From Bacillota bacterium (GTDB lineage Bacteria; Bacillota; Clostridia; Lachnospirales; Lachnospiraceae), in contig JAEYFP010000008.1 in the NCBI GenBank assembly GCA_023402845.1, forward strand, positions 62,001-126,000: DNA of 64,000 nt, written 5' to 3'. A program made the position numbers and the translations under genes. Within the stretch, counting starts at the first letter, position 1, and every line of letters starts with the position of its first letter. The notes under the pieces were generated by a model, which was given only the letters and a program-made list of their open reading frames with translations, was not told where the DNA came from and searched no databases. Of the stretch, positions 36,280 to 45,617 are shown piece after piece.

Positions 36280-37157
36280 TACATGGACACCTCCCTTTTC
36301 TTCGTAACAGAAACCTGAACAAGTGTCACCGCAGCCACAACAACAAAAAATACAATGGCTTTCGCCTGTCCGTAGCCGAAGTTATTAAGCTGAAAGATCT
36401 CGTTGTAAATATTTAAGGCAAACATTTCCGTCGCATTGTTCGGGCCGCCGCCCGTCAAGGAAAAATTCACATCAAATATTTTAAAGCAGTTCGACAGTGT
36501 CATAAACAGGCAAATCGTAAAGGACGGCATCAGCAAGGGGAATTTGATGCGAAACAGTGTCTGCCAAAAACTCGCCCCGTCGACTCCCGCCGCTTCTATG
36601 ACATCCTCAGGGATTGCCTGAATTCCCGTAATATAGATGATCATAATATAACCGGCCATTTGCCAGACCGCTACAACAATCATCGCCGCAAGTGCATAAC
36701 CAGGATCCAAAAGCCAATTTCTGAAAATACCGCCCCATCCGGTCATCTCTCCGATGTTGGACATTGCCTCTCCAAGTAAAAACTTCCAGATATACCCTAA
36801 AATCAAACCGCCGATCAGATACGGCATAAACAGCATTGTTCTCGCAATATTGCGGACCCTTAATTTTGTCGTCACAATCAGCGCGAACGCCAATCCCAGC
36901 ACATTAATGAAAGCAATTGCCAACAACGTAAATAGAATTGTATGGAAAGCCGTCGAAAAGAAACGCTTGTCGGAACCTAATTTAATATAATTAGTAAAGC
37001 CTACGAATAGCTTTGGATTTAACGGTAATCCATCCCACGAAAAGAACGAATAGCTGATACCGATTATAAACGGGATGAGCACCACCGTTATAAAGACAAA
37101 GAGTAACGGTCCTGTAAACAGGAGAAACCACCCGATATTTTTTCTTTTCTTTATCAT
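36279..37157 (-). CDS. Carbohydrate ABC transporter permease (MalF-like)
   Basis: A 292-residue permease with six membrane segments and the EAA loop EDVIEAAGVDGASFWQTLFRI. Partner of the MalG-like gene; the operon order is binding protein, MalF, MalG, GH65, pgmB. Confidence 0.93.
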   Translation of the reverse strand: MIKKRKNIGWFLLFTGPLLFVFITVVLIPFIIGISYSFFSWDGLPLNPKLFVGFTNYIKLGSDKRFFSTAFHTILFTLLAIAFINVLGLAFALIVTTKLRVRNIARTMLFMPYLIGGLILGYIWKFLLGEAMSNIGEMTGWGGIFRNWLLDPGYALAAMIVVAVWQMAGYIMIIYITGIQAIPEDVIEAAGVDGASFWQTLFRIKFPLLMPSFTICLFMTLSNCFKIFDVNFSLTGGGPNNATEMFALNIYNEIFQLNNFGYGQAKAIVFFVVVAAVTLVQVSVTKKREVSM

Positions 37158-37231
37158 ATACCCAGATCCTTTCTTTACCGGAAACCGGACAGCGGGCCGT
37201 CAAAGCCCCTCCGTCCGGTTTTCTTTCATTC

Positions 37232-38509
37232 TTATTTTCCTGCCTCCGAAAATGCATTTTCCAAAGCGATCAGAAAATCCGTACCGGTCATATCTGTTGT
37301 AAAAAATTCTTCAGCAATCGGAACGAGGTACACATCTACAATTCCTGCCGGCCAGTCGCTCATAGGCCAGGGAATCGTCTTGCCTTCCTCCGTAAAACGC
37401 GCAACCTCCTGGGACAGGGAATCCAGATTTTCATTGGACATGCCTTCCACGACCGGAATAAACCCAAATTCATTCATCAGATAATTTTTACCCGTATCAG
37501 ATGTATACAACCAGTTAATAAAATTCTTTCCTGCCTGAATTTCCCCTTCAGATGCCTGAGAATTCACATACCATGCAGCCGGAACAGAAACAGCCAGCTT
37601 ATCGTTGCCGCCGATTGGCAGCGCCATCATTCCCATATCAAACGTCACATCATAATCGGTAAACATACCCGCACTCCAATTACCTTGGTGGATCGCCGCA
37701 GTCTTTCCCGTTGCGAAGTCACCGCATTCCTTATCATAATTCACCTCGAGCGGATTATAGGAATGATCGCGGACTGCCTCATAGAATTTTGCAAATTCCT
37801 GAAATTCCGGTACCTCAGACAACTTCACTTCTCCGCTCACAACCTGCTGTACAAATGCCTGCGGATCTGCCTGCAGGGCAAACGGTGTATTTAGAATATG
37901 TCCGATTAAAAAATAACTCTCCTGTGATAATCCAAATCCATTTATCCCGTTTGCCTTCTGTTCCTCGAGCATCCTGACAAACGAATCATAATCAGTCACG
38001 GAACCTTCCTGAATCAGCGCCTTATTATATACCATTCCGAAGCCTTCTACCGTATAAGGAATGCCCACTGTTTTGCCGTCAATGACATTTGCCATACCCG
38101 GTGCTACCGCGCTCACCATTTCCATATCGGAGAGATCTGCCAGATAAGCAGCCATCTGCTGTGACTCCGCGCCCGGTACCATAGAAAATACAGTCGGCCC
38201 CTGATTGTTTGCAAGCTTCGTCTTTAATTGCTGAAAGTAGTCATCGCCTGTCGTTCCCCATACTTCGACCTCTACACCGGTTTCTTCCTGATATTCTGCC
38301 GCACAAGCCTCAAGCTGGTCCGAAATTTCCACCTTTGACTGGAATACGATGATCTTGTCAGCCGCTTTCACGGATTCCTCCTGCTCACCCGCGTTCTGCT
38401 GTACGCTTACGCTGTCCTGTGAAGCCTGTGCCGCGTTATTTTGACAGCCGCTTAATAGAGCCCCCGCAGCCAAAATCGCTGCCAATGTTAAACCAAATCC
38501 CTTTTTCAT
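37232..38509 (-). CDS. Sugar ABC transporter substrate-binding lipoprotein (MalE-like)
   Basis: A 425-residue lipoprotein of the SBP_bac_1 family: N-terminal KKGFG, hydrophobic core, lipobox LLSGC, Gln/Ser linker, then EEYQEETGVEVEVWGTTGDDYFQQL. The start is ATG 38509 behind GGAGG; an upstream ATG lacks such a site. It would bind a malto-oligosaccharide or other alpha-glucoside for the importer. Confidence 0.92.
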   Translation of the reverse strand: MKKGFGLTLAAILAAGALLSGCQNNAAQASQDSVSVQQNAGEQEESVKAADKIIVFQSKVEISDQLEACAAEYQEETGVEVEVWGTTGDDYFQQLKTKLANNQGPTVFSMVPGAESQQMAAYLADLSDMEMVSAVAPGMANVIDGKTVGIPYTVEGFGMVYNKALIQEGSVTDYDSFVRMLEEQKANGINGFGLSQESYFLIGHILNTPFALQADPQAFVQQVVSGEVKLSEVPEFQEFAKFYEAVRDHSYNPLEVNYDKECGDFATGKTAAIHQGNWSAGMFTDYDVTFDMGMMALPIGGNDKLAVSVPAAWYVNSQASEGEIQAGKNFINWLYTSDTGKNYLMNEFGFIPVVEGMSNENLDSLSQEVARFTEEGKTIPWPMSDWPAGIVDVYLVPIAEEFFTTDMTGTDFLIALENAFSEAGK

Positions 38510-38579
38510 TGTTTTCCTCCTTTTTGAAAACACAAATTTATTTTTTGGAAAATACTCCTTTATGATCGCTGCAGCGCAT

Positions 38580-38593
38580 GTAAAACGTTATAC
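38580..38593. promoter_or_regulatory. LacI-type operator upstream of the sugar operon
   Basis: GTAAAACGTTATAC is symmetric around a central CG except for one base pair, the form of LacI-family operators. It lies about +7 to +20 relative to the predicted start. Confidence 0.5.
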
Positions 38594-38606
38594 TATGTAC
38601 ACTCTT

Positions 38607-38635
38607 ATGTTATGATAATTGTTCTAATCCGTCAA
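38607..38635 (-). promoter_or_regulatory. Promoter of the sugar operon
   Basis: On the minus strand TTGACG (38635-38630), 17 bp, then TAACAT (38612-38607). Confidence 0.6.
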
Positions 38636-38696
38636 CGAAATTCCCTCTGCTTTTTCTTTAGAGATTAAAGTTCAGCATAAAACACAAAAATTTCAA

Positions 38697-38747
38697 TATA
38701 AAAAAGCTATGTGTCCACTGCTCTTTCGGCAATTTTCACATAGCTTT
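38697..38747 (-). terminator. Intrinsic terminator after the broken LacI-type gene
   Basis: AAAGCTATGTG (38747-38737 on the minus strand) pairs with CACATAGCTTT (38713-38703), followed by a T-run. Confidence 0.75.
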
Positions 38748-38790
38748 ATAAATCATTTTAGTAAAACCAGATAAAATATTTTTGTAAAAT

Positions 38791-39649
38791 CTACTTCATT
38801 TTATCTAAAACCGTTTTTCTCCATTTTACCTTTGCTGTAATCTTAAACGGCTCTACGTTCTTTTTCCCGTTGATATTTTCCGCCAGATATTGGGCAGCCA
38901 AATATCCCCTTTCATAATTGGGAATGCTTACCGTCGTCAGCCCCACAACCTCCGCCAGATCGCAGTTATCAAAACCGGTCACTGCAATATCCTCCGGAAC
39001 CCGAAGCCCATTCTCCCTAAATGCCTTAATCGATCCGATCGCCATATTATCATTGGCACATATAAGCGCTTCCGGAAGCCCTTCACTGAGCATCATGATC
39101 TTCGCCGCACGGTATCCGCTCTTCTCCCTGTAATTTCCCGAAAAATAGTTCTCACGGTGAAACGGAATGCGATTCTTCCCCAGTGTATCCAAAAACGCCT
39201 GATAACGCTCGATATTGTCCGTTGTATCCTCCAGACCTCCGATAAACCCAAATCGGCGGTAACCCCGGTCGACAACACCCTGTACAAGCTCACACATCGG
39301 CTTATAATTGTTAACCACAATACTCTTCACATACGGGTTACTGACGACCCGATCCAAAATCACGACAGGATAATGTTCCCTCGCAACCCGGTTCAGAAAC
39401 TCGTTGGTCATTTGAGAGTCAAGACTGATGCAGCCAGCGGTCAAAATCGCTGAAATTAAAAAGAAGGGTATTACTCGTTCCGCTTTTTAGACCCTTTCCC
39501 GCAACATTCGGAAAATAGGCAAGCTCACTGCAAATCCGCAGCACACGGTTTTTTGTCTCTTCCCCCACATTCTTCTTATTATTCAGCACATTCGAAACCG
39601 TAGAAATCGATACACCCGCCGCCCTTGCAACATCCTTGATACCAGCCAT
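38791..39649 (-). pseudogene. LacI-family regulator with internal deletion and frameshift
   Basis: The first part reads a LacI helix-turn-helix (MAGIKDVARAAGVSISTVSN, from ATG 39649) and linker up to TSNTLLFNFS, then stops at 39419-39421. The rest continues in another frame from about 39444 (LTAGCISLDSQMTNEFLNRV) to the C-terminus, with sugar-binding motifs PVVILDRV and ICANDNMAIGSI. The joined length is about 286 codons against 330-340 in the family, so roughly 50 residues are missing as well as the frame. The gene lies just upstream of the sugar operon and was probably its repressor. A sequencing or assembly error is the alternative. Confidence 0.8.
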
Positions 39650-39727
39650 AAGATTACTCCTTTGCCAAAAGCCTTCTACAGACAGAATAGCAGACCGAAA
39701 ACAAACTGGCAAGAATAAAATGGCAAA

Positions 39728-40159
39728 TTACAATGCCGCCAACTGCTTTCCAAGCGCTTTGCACTCGGCAAGGGCATCCTCATCAGGCGCATCCTGACAG
39801 ATCAGGCCTTCTCCGTTCAGCACCTTTGCACCGGCAGCGCTCATCCTGTCTGCCCAGTCACGCATCCATTCTCCGTCTCCCCAACCGTAGGAGCCAAAAA
39901 GTGCAATCGTCTTTCCGGCGGCAATGCTCTCTACCTCCGCTACGAAGGGTTCCATTTCTCCCTCCTCCAGCACCTCAGCACCCATCGCAGGGCAGCCCAG
40001 TGCAAATGCATCCGCGCCTTTTAATTCCTCCAGAGAGGCGTTAAATACAGCTGTAACCACTGCTTCTTTTCCTGCTTCCTCAATTCCTTCCCCGATCGCC
40101 TTTGCCATCTCCTGTGTATTTCCTGTCTGTGTCCAAAATATTACATTGATTTTATCCAT
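39728..40159 (-). CDS. Flavodoxin
   Basis: A 143-residue FMN protein that replaces ferredoxin when iron is short. The phosphate loop is FWTQTGNTQEMA near residue 8, and the isoalloxazine loops GCPAMGAE and GSYGWGDGEW are typical of clostridial flavodoxin. It lies 10 bp after the DUF3793 gene and shares its promoter with the metal-type box. Confidence 0.94.
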   Translation of the reverse strand: MDKINVIFWTQTGNTQEMAKAIGEGIEEAGKEAVVTAVFNASLEELKGADAFALGCPAMGAEVLEEGEMEPFVAEVESIAAGKTIALFGSYGWGDGEWMRDWADRMSAAGAKVLNGEGLICQDAPDEDALAECKALGKQLAAL

Positions 40160-40169
40160 ATTTCTCCTC

Positions 40170-40787
40170 CTATCCCGCTACTTTCTTTGTTTTTTCTTCA
40201 CTGTAGATATCAATAATATCCACAACACTCATTCCGCAGGAAATCAACTGAATCATTGTTTCCCGCACATGCTCGAACCTTTGGAACAGCCTTTCCTTCG
40301 CCGGCAGGTTGCCGTATACCTTCCAGTATCCGGTGCAAAGAAAATCCTGTCCGTTGTTTTGAATAAACCCCTCCACATCCTCGATCGGATATCCGAGAAG
40401 GACACCCATTTCATGAGGAAACGTCTGCTTCTGCTCCATATACGTCTGATAACGCCTGCAAAAAATGAGAAGGATCTCTGTGATGTCATTCGACTCATAT
40501 CCCATTTTCCTTAACAGCTCCGCAACTTTTCTTTCGGATAAATATGCAGCAAGCCTTTCCTGATCGTACAATAAGACGGTTACTTTTTCCTCTGTCTCAA
40601 GCAAAACCTGGCAGCAGATGTCGGTCCCCCGTAAAATGTGCTTCACTTCTCTTAACTGATCAGGCCGGATGATGAGCAGGTTTGACAGCTTCAGGCCCGA
40701 AATCAGCGGTGCACATTGAAGCGCTAACTGAAGCTCCGTATCCTTCAAATCCATCTGCCGGATCATTTCAAATAATTCCTGGCTCAT
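40170..40787 (-). CDS. DUF3793 family protein
   Basis: A 205-residue cytoplasmic protein. HEMGVLLGYPIEDVEGFIQN and YWKVYG are the DUF3793 signature; family members in Clostridia often sit beside flavodoxin or iron-transport genes. The function is unknown. The start is ATG 40787 after AAAGGAG; an ATG 19 codons upstream lies inside the operator region. Confidence 0.85.
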   Translation of the reverse strand: MSQELFEMIRQMDLKDTELQLALQCAPLISGLKLSNLLIIRPDQLREVKHILRGTDICCQVLLETEEKVTVLLYDQERLAAYLSERKVAELLRKMGYESNDITEILLIFCRRYQTYMEQKQTFPHEMGVLLGYPIEDVEGFIQNNGQDFLCTGYWKVYGNLPAKERLFQRFEHVRETMIQLISCGMSVVDIIDIYSEEKTKKVAG

Positions 40788-40802
40788 GTTGTCTCCTTTG
40801 GG

Positions 40803-40818
40803 GTTAGTTATATCTAAC
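40803..40818. promoter_or_regulatory. Putative metal-regulator box 3 (GTTAG-N6-CTAAC)
   Basis: GTTAGTTATATCTAAC is a near-perfect palindrome 8 bp downstream of the -10 of the DUF3793-flavodoxin promoter, the same geometry as the boxes at 8184 and 10225. Confidence 0.65.
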
Positions 40819-40826
40819 TCATGGTT

Positions 40827-40855
40827 ATAATAACTTACCGACACAGGTTTGTCAA
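40827..40855 (-). promoter_or_regulatory. Promoter of the DUF3793-flavodoxin operon
   Basis: TTGACA (40855-40850), 17 bp, then TATTAT (40832-40827) on the minus strand. The -35 overlaps the stop codon of the upstream osmoprotectant permease. Confidence 0.8.
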
Positions 40856-41481
40856 GGGGGCCCGCTCACTTTATCAGAATTATTGTTTGTCCCCCTTAAG
40901 CATACATCCAACATAATCGCCAATCCGGCGGATAAAATGCTGCCCCATATAATTTTATAAATATTCATCGTCCGAAGACCGTCAAACAGAACCGTTCCAA
41001 GTCCGCCCGCATTGACCTGTGCCGCAATCATGCCGATACCGACTGTCGAAACAGCGCTGAGCCGAATCCCCGTGATCAGCCCGCTTTTGGCGAGGGGCAG
41101 ACGAACCCGGAGCAGTGTCTGCATAGTAGTCATCCCCATACCGGCAGCTGCTTCCACGATTGCCGCATCCACGCCGGTCAAACCGGCGATAAAATTCCTA
41201 AGCAGCAAATATTGATTGTATACAGTCAGAACAATAACCGCCGTCGTTCTTCCAAGGCCGGTCAGCGGAATTAATATGGCAAACATCGCAAGGCTCGGAA
41301 TCGAATAAATCATCGAAAACAGATGAATAAGCAGTCCGGACACCGTTTTGGAATACATACTGAAAACAGTCAGAAGAGCTGCCAGAAACAAAGAGCACAG
41401 CAAAGATACAAACACGAGCTCCAGATGTTCGAGCAGCGCCCCCAGCAATTTATGATAATAGTTTAAAAAAAATTCTATCAT
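40852..41481 (-). CDS. Osmoprotectant ABC transporter permease (OpuCB-like)
   Basis: A 209-residue permease with about five membrane segments and the EAA loop AAAGMGMTTMQTLLRVRLP. Last gene of a four-gene osmoprotectant importer; it overlaps the ATPase by 4 bp. Substrates of the family are glycine betaine, carnitine and choline. Confidence 0.9.
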   Translation of the reverse strand: MIEFFLNYYHKLLGALLEHLELVFVSLLCSLFLAALLTVFSMYSKTVSGLLIHLFSMIYSIPSLAMFAILIPLTGLGRTTAVIVLTVYNQYLLLRNFIAGLTGVDAAIVEAAAGMGMTTMQTLLRVRLPLAKSGLITGIRLSAVSTVGIGMIAAQVNAGGLGTVLFDGLRTMNIYKIIWGSILSAGLAIMLDVCLRGTNNNSDKVSGPP

Positions 41482-42245
41482 AGGAACTGCCTCCAGAATT
41501 GTTCTTTATCGATTGCGGATTTCACCAGTGAAGCCACAAATGCATCCGCGGGCATCTTCACAAGATTTTCGGGTGTATCGAACTGAAGAATTTTTCCCTC
41601 GTTCATGACAATGACCCGGTTTCCGAGCCTGAATGCCTCCTCTACATCATGCGTAACGAACAGAAACGTCTTTTTCAGCCCGGCATGAAGCCTCACCAGC
41701 TCGTCCTGCAGTTTTGTCCGGGTGATCGGATCAATCGCCCCAAACGGTTCGTCTAACAGCATGATCTTTGGATTGACCGCCAATGCACGCGCAAGCCCTA
41801 CCCTCTGCTGCTGTCCGCCCGACAGCTGGCTCGGATAGCGGTTGTAAAATTCCTGCGGGGAGAGCCCCACAAGCATGAGCAGCTCCTCCACTCGCGCATC
41901 AATCCGCTCCTTTTCCCACTTTAACAGCTTTGGGACTGTCGCGATATTTTCCGCAACGGTCATATGCGGAAACAATCCTACCTGCTGGATCACATAACCG
42001 ATCCGGCGCCGCACCTGAATCACATCCACTTCCTGAATATCCTCTCCAAATAACAGAATTTTTCCCTCATCCGGATCGTACAGCCGGTTGACGAGCTTTA
42101 ACAGCGTCGTCTTTCCGCAGCCGGAAGAGCCGAGTATCGTAATAAACTCCCCCTCCTCGACCGTCAGTGTCACATGGTCAACCGCATTTTCATCCATTCT
42201 ATGAAATTGTTTACTGACATTTATAAATTCTATTGCATGAATCAT
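41478..42245 (-). CDS. Osmoprotectant ABC transporter ATP-binding protein (OpuCA/YehX-like)
   Basis: A 255-residue ATPase with Walker A GSSGCGKTT, signature LSGGQQQR, Walker B IMLLDEPFGAID and VTHD. It ends soon after the ATPase core and lacks the tandem CBS domains that sense ionic strength in OpuCA and OpuAA, so osmotic gating of that kind is not expected. Confidence 0.9.
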   Translation of the reverse strand: MIHAIEFINVSKQFHRMDENAVDHVTLTVEEGEFITILGSSGCGKTTLLKLVNRLYDPDEGKILLFGEDIQEVDVIQVRRRIGYVIQQVGLFPHMTVAENIATVPKLLKWEKERIDARVEELLMLVGLSPQEFYNRYPSQLSGGQQQRVGLARALAVNPKIMLLDEPFGAIDPITRTKLQDELVRLHAGLKKTFLFVTHDVEEAFRLGNRVIVMNEGKILQFDTPENLVKMPADAFVASLVKSAIDKEQFWRQFL

Positions 42246-42263
42246 GGCCGGCCGCTCCGTTTT

Positions 42264-43160
42264 CTACTGTTCCTTCATACTGTTCCAAAATTCTCTGGCT
42301 ACTTCCTCATACTCCTGTTTCTCCACATCAGCCTTCGCGTTGAGCGCCGTAACAGTCTCTGTGTCCAGAGCTGCACTGATCCGATTTAAAATCTCCGTAA
42401 TTTCAGGATGCTCTGAAAGTGTATCTGCTCTTACTACAGGTGCCAGATAATAGGGCGGCCACATCTGCCTGTCATCTGCAAGCAGCGTGAATTGATCCGT
42501 ATTCACCAGCTGTCCCTCTGTCGTATACGCGGGTGTCGCATCCGCCTCGTTGTTCAGCAGAATTTGATATTTCAGCCCGTTGTCATAGACCTTGGAAGAT
42601 TGAAATGCAAACGGCCCGTATATTTTTTCCAGTCCGGGAATCCCGTCGTCTCTCTGGTCAAATTCTCCCTGTGAAGCAAAGCGGACTTGCTCTGCCTGTG
42701 CCTGCAGATCGGAAATTGTTGCGATATTCAGCTTCTTTGCAAGCTCTGTGCGAATGACAAGCCCCTGGCTGTCATTCGCCTTTGAAGAATCAAGCCACAC
42801 CAGATCAAACTGCTCTTCATACTCCTTCTTGACAACACGATAGACCTCCTGCGGATCGGTGATCAGCTCCATCTTCAGAACGGAAAGCAAACCCGTTCCC
42901 GTATATTCCGGATACAAGTCAATTTCATCATTAACGATTGAGGTGTGGACAATGGAACCGGCAATGTTCAGCTTTCGTTCAACCTCAAGGCCAGCATCCT
43001 CCAGCGCAAGCGCATAAATCTCAGCCACAATCAAGCTTTCGGTAAAATCCTTTGATCCGACGCGGATCGCATCCGATTCCTTTTTACAGCCTGTAACTGT
43101 ACACAAAATTGTTATCGTAAGTAAAATAGCAAGCACTTTTTTAGATTTCCCTGTTTTCAT
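42264..43160 (-). CDS. Osmoprotectant substrate-binding lipoprotein (OpuCC/OsmF-like)
   Basis: A 298-residue lipoprotein with lipobox TVTGC near residue 25 and an OpuAC-type domain (IRVGSKDFTESLIVAEIYALAL, DLYPEYTGTGL, LLADDRQMWPPYYLAPVV). The conserved SKDFTE start of the mature domain is typical of OpuCC/OsmF. It sits between the two permeases. Confidence 0.9.
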   Translation of the reverse strand: MKTGKSKKVLAILLTITILCTVTGCKKESDAIRVGSKDFTESLIVAEIYALALEDAGLEVERKLNIAGSIVHTSIVNDEIDLYPEYTGTGLLSVLKMELITDPQEVYRVVKKEYEEQFDLVWLDSSKANDSQGLVIRTELAKKLNIATISDLQAQAEQVRFASQGEFDQRDDGIPGLEKIYGPFAFQSSKVYDNGLKYQILLNNEADATPAYTTEGQLVNTDQFTLLADDRQMWPPYYLAPVVRADTLSEHPEITEILNRISAALDTETVTALNAKADVEKQEYEEVAREFWNSMKEQ

Positions 43161-43209
43161 GTTAAGTCCTTTCTTTTTAAGCGCAGGAATTTTTACTTAT
43201 GCAGCAATA

Positions 43210-43845
43210 TTAACCTCCGCCAAGATAATGGTACCGCAGCAGCCTTCTGTCGAGCAGCTCCAGCAAAAGACTGGATATAACGGACATGGCAGCCACCGTA
43301 ATTCCGCCGATGAATAATAAATCGAAACGATTCAGGCCAAGCCCCGTAAAGATAATACCTCCGAGGCCGCCCGCACCAATTTTGGCGGCGAGAGCCGCAC
43401 TCGCTATAATCTCAATCAGAGCCGTCTTGACACCGGTCAAAATCATCGGCAGCGCTAATGGAAAACAGACCCTTTGCCATATCTGTGCTTCCGTCATACC
43501 GCAGCCCGCAGCCGTTTCCAGCATAAATTCCGGTACCTTAGATAAGCCCTCCGCCGTATTCATCATGATCGGCGGAACAGCCAGTAAAATCAGGGCCGTC
43601 AAGGCCGGACCCACACCGGTTCCCATGACCGGAATAAGAAGCAGAAGCACCGCAAGGCTCGGAATGACACGCAGCACTTGAAACAAAGCCGTCATCCATT
43701 TCTGTATACGGCTGAAACGAGCGCAGATAAATCCCGCCGGAATGCCGATCAGTGCCGCTACTGCCAGCGCCTGCAGACTGATTATAAGATGTTCTTTGAT
43801 TGCCAGCAGATACGCGGGCATATTATCTTGAAAATAATGATACAT
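43210..43845 (-). CDS. Osmoprotectant ABC transporter permease (OpuCD-like)
   Basis: A 211-residue permease with about five membrane segments and the EAA loop ETAAGCGMTEAQIWQRVCFP. First gene of the importer operon (permease, binding protein, ATPase, permease). Confidence 0.9.
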   Translation of the reverse strand: MYHYFQDNMPAYLLAIKEHLIISLQALAVAALIGIPAGFICARFSRIQKWMTALFQVLRVIPSLAVLLLLIPVMGTGVGPALTALILLAVPPIMMNTAEGLSKVPEFMLETAAGCGMTEAQIWQRVCFPLALPMILTGVKTALIEIIASAALAAKIGAGGLGGIIFTGLGLNRFDLLFIGGITVAAMSVISSLLLELLDRRLLRYHYLGGG

Positions 43846-44214
43846 ACTTTTCCAATTTCCTTGTCTTTTCCCGTATTATCCATAAATTGGTTATCTTTAT
43901 CTTTTATTCTATTATAATAAATCCGGAAAAGCAATCAAGTATGCAAAGAATTCTTGCCGCATACACCTTATCATACTATGTTAATGCAGAAATCCGGGAA
44001 TTTAGAATAGAAATGTTTAAAATATAACTTTTATTAATGACTGTACGTTCCTGCTTGTTGTATTAGCGATTCCTCTGTTAAGGCTGTATAATGGCAATCG
44101 GGGAGTTTACAGTGGGCTGAAATGGCTTTTTTATATGGCAATATGAGTGTAATAATTGGCGGTTAGGACACTGTCCTAACCGCCTGATGATTTCTATATT
44201 TATTTCTCTATTGT
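43846..44214. other. Intergenic region between enolase and the osmoprotectant operon
   Basis: This 369-bp AT-rich stretch presumably holds the promoter of the osmoprotectant operon; I see no convincing -35/-10 pair and no gene. It contains the perfect hairpin annotated at 44158-44184. Confidence 0.5.
44158..44184 (-). terminator. Perfect hairpin after enolase
   Basis: GGCGGTTAGGACA (44158-44170) pairs with TGTCCTAACCGCC (44172-44184) around a single base. The tail is AT-rich rather than a pure T-run, so termination is likely but not certain. Confidence 0.6.
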
Positions 44215-45510
44215 TTATTTCGTCACATTAAACGCATCTATTCCCGGATACACGGCAGCGGCGCCAAGTTCTTCCTCGATGCGCAGCAGCTGGTTGTATT
44301 TTGCAACACGCTCGGTCCTGCTCGGTGCACCGGTTTTAATCTGGCATGTGTTGAGTGCTACTGCAAGGTCGGCAATCGTTGTATCCTCCGTCTCGCCGGA
44401 GCGGTGAGAAGAAATTGCGGTATATCCTGCCTTGTGCGCCATTTTAATTGCTTCCAGCGTCTCGGACACAGAACCGATCTGGTTCAATTTGATCAGGATC
44501 GAATTGCCGCAGCCGCCGTCGATTCCTTTTTTCAGCCGCTCGGTATTCGTGACAAACAAATCGTCCCCGACAAGCTGGATCTTGTCTCCAAGCTCCTTCG
44601 TGAGCAGCTTCCAGCCATCCCAATCTTCTTCATCAAGAGCGTCCTCAATAGAGATAATCGGATATTTCTCCACTAACTGCTTCCAATGCGCAATCAACTC
44701 TGCGGAAGTGAATTTTGTGCCGGCCTTCGGAAGCACATACTCGCCCTTTGCGGCCCCCTTCCATTCGCTGCTGGCTGCATCCATTGCAATCATAAAATCC
44801 TTGCCCGGTACATAACCGGCTTTTTCAACAGCTTTTAAAATATATTCAATTGCCTCCGCATCACTGGCAAGATCCGGTGCAAAACCACCCTCATCACCGA
44901 CCGATGTCGCGAGACCCTTTTCCTTTAACAGAGAAGCAAGCGCATGGAATACCTCCGCACACTGACGGAGCGCTTCCTTAAAGCTTGCAGCACCGACCGG
45001 CATAATCATAAATTCCTGCACATCCACAGTATTGGCAGCATGGGCACCGCCGTTCAATATATTCATCATCGGAACCGGCAGACGATTACCCGAAATCCCT
45101 CCCAAAAAACGATAAAGCGGAATATCCAGAGAAACCGACGCTGCTCTTGATGCGGCGATAGAAACCGCCAGAATAGCATTTGCGCCAAGCCGGGACTTGT
45201 CCTTTGTACCGTCTGCGTCCATCATTGCCTTATCGAGCGCATAAATATCAGACGCATCCATTCCGGCAATTGTATCGTTTATAATTGTATTGATATTTTC
45301 TACCGCCTTTGTAACACCCTTCCCGAGATATCGTTCCTTATCCCCGTCACGAAGCTCCAATGCCTCAAATTCCCCGGTGGATGCACCGCTTGGCGCCGTA
45401 CCTCTTCCAACAGTTCCGTCTGCCAAATGAACTTCGGCCTCCACTGTAGGATTGCCTCTGGAATCCATAATTTCTCTTCCGACTACTTTTTCGATTTCTA
45501 AATAATTCAT
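44215..45510 (-). CDS. eno: Enolase
   Basis: A 431-residue glycolytic enzyme interconverting 2-phosphoglycerate and phosphoenolpyruvate. Family motifs are clear: REIMDSRGNPTVE, SGASTGE, metal ligands in SIEDALDEEDWDGW and the signature LIKLNQIGS with SHRSGETED. ATG 45510 after AAAGGAG is used; an ATG three codons earlier directly abuts that site. Single gene with its own promoter. Confidence 0.97.
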   Translation of the reverse strand: MNYLEIEKVVGREIMDSRGNPTVEAEVHLADGTVGRGTAPSGASTGEFEALELRDGDKERYLGKGVTKAVENINTIINDTIAGMDASDIYALDKAMMDADGTKDKSRLGANAILAVSIAASRAASVSLDIPLYRFLGGISGNRLPVPMMNILNGGAHAANTVDVQEFMIMPVGAASFKEALRQCAEVFHALASLLKEKGLATSVGDEGGFAPDLASDAEAIEYILKAVEKAGYVPGKDFMIAMDAASSEWKGAAKGEYVLPKAGTKFTSAELIAHWKQLVEKYPIISIEDALDEEDWDGWKLLTKELGDKIQLVGDDLFVTNTERLKKGIDGGCGNSILIKLNQIGSVSETLEAIKMAHKAGYTAISSHRSGETEDTTIADLAVALNTCQIKTGAPSRTERVAKYNQLLRIEEELGAAAVYPGIDAFNVTK

Positions 45511-45617
45511 AATCCACATCTCCTTTCACTTGCTGCTGCCGGTCTTCAAAGGAAGCTTTGCTTCTTCCGAAACCACAGCTGTTATATTTTATGTAACTCG
45601 CCTTGTTTCCACGAATA

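Noticed and set aside
44158..44184. A fourth metal-type box (GTTAG...CTAAC) after enolase
   Set aside because: The half-sites are 9 bp apart rather than 6, and they lie in a perfect hairpin at a gene end, so it is better read as a terminator.
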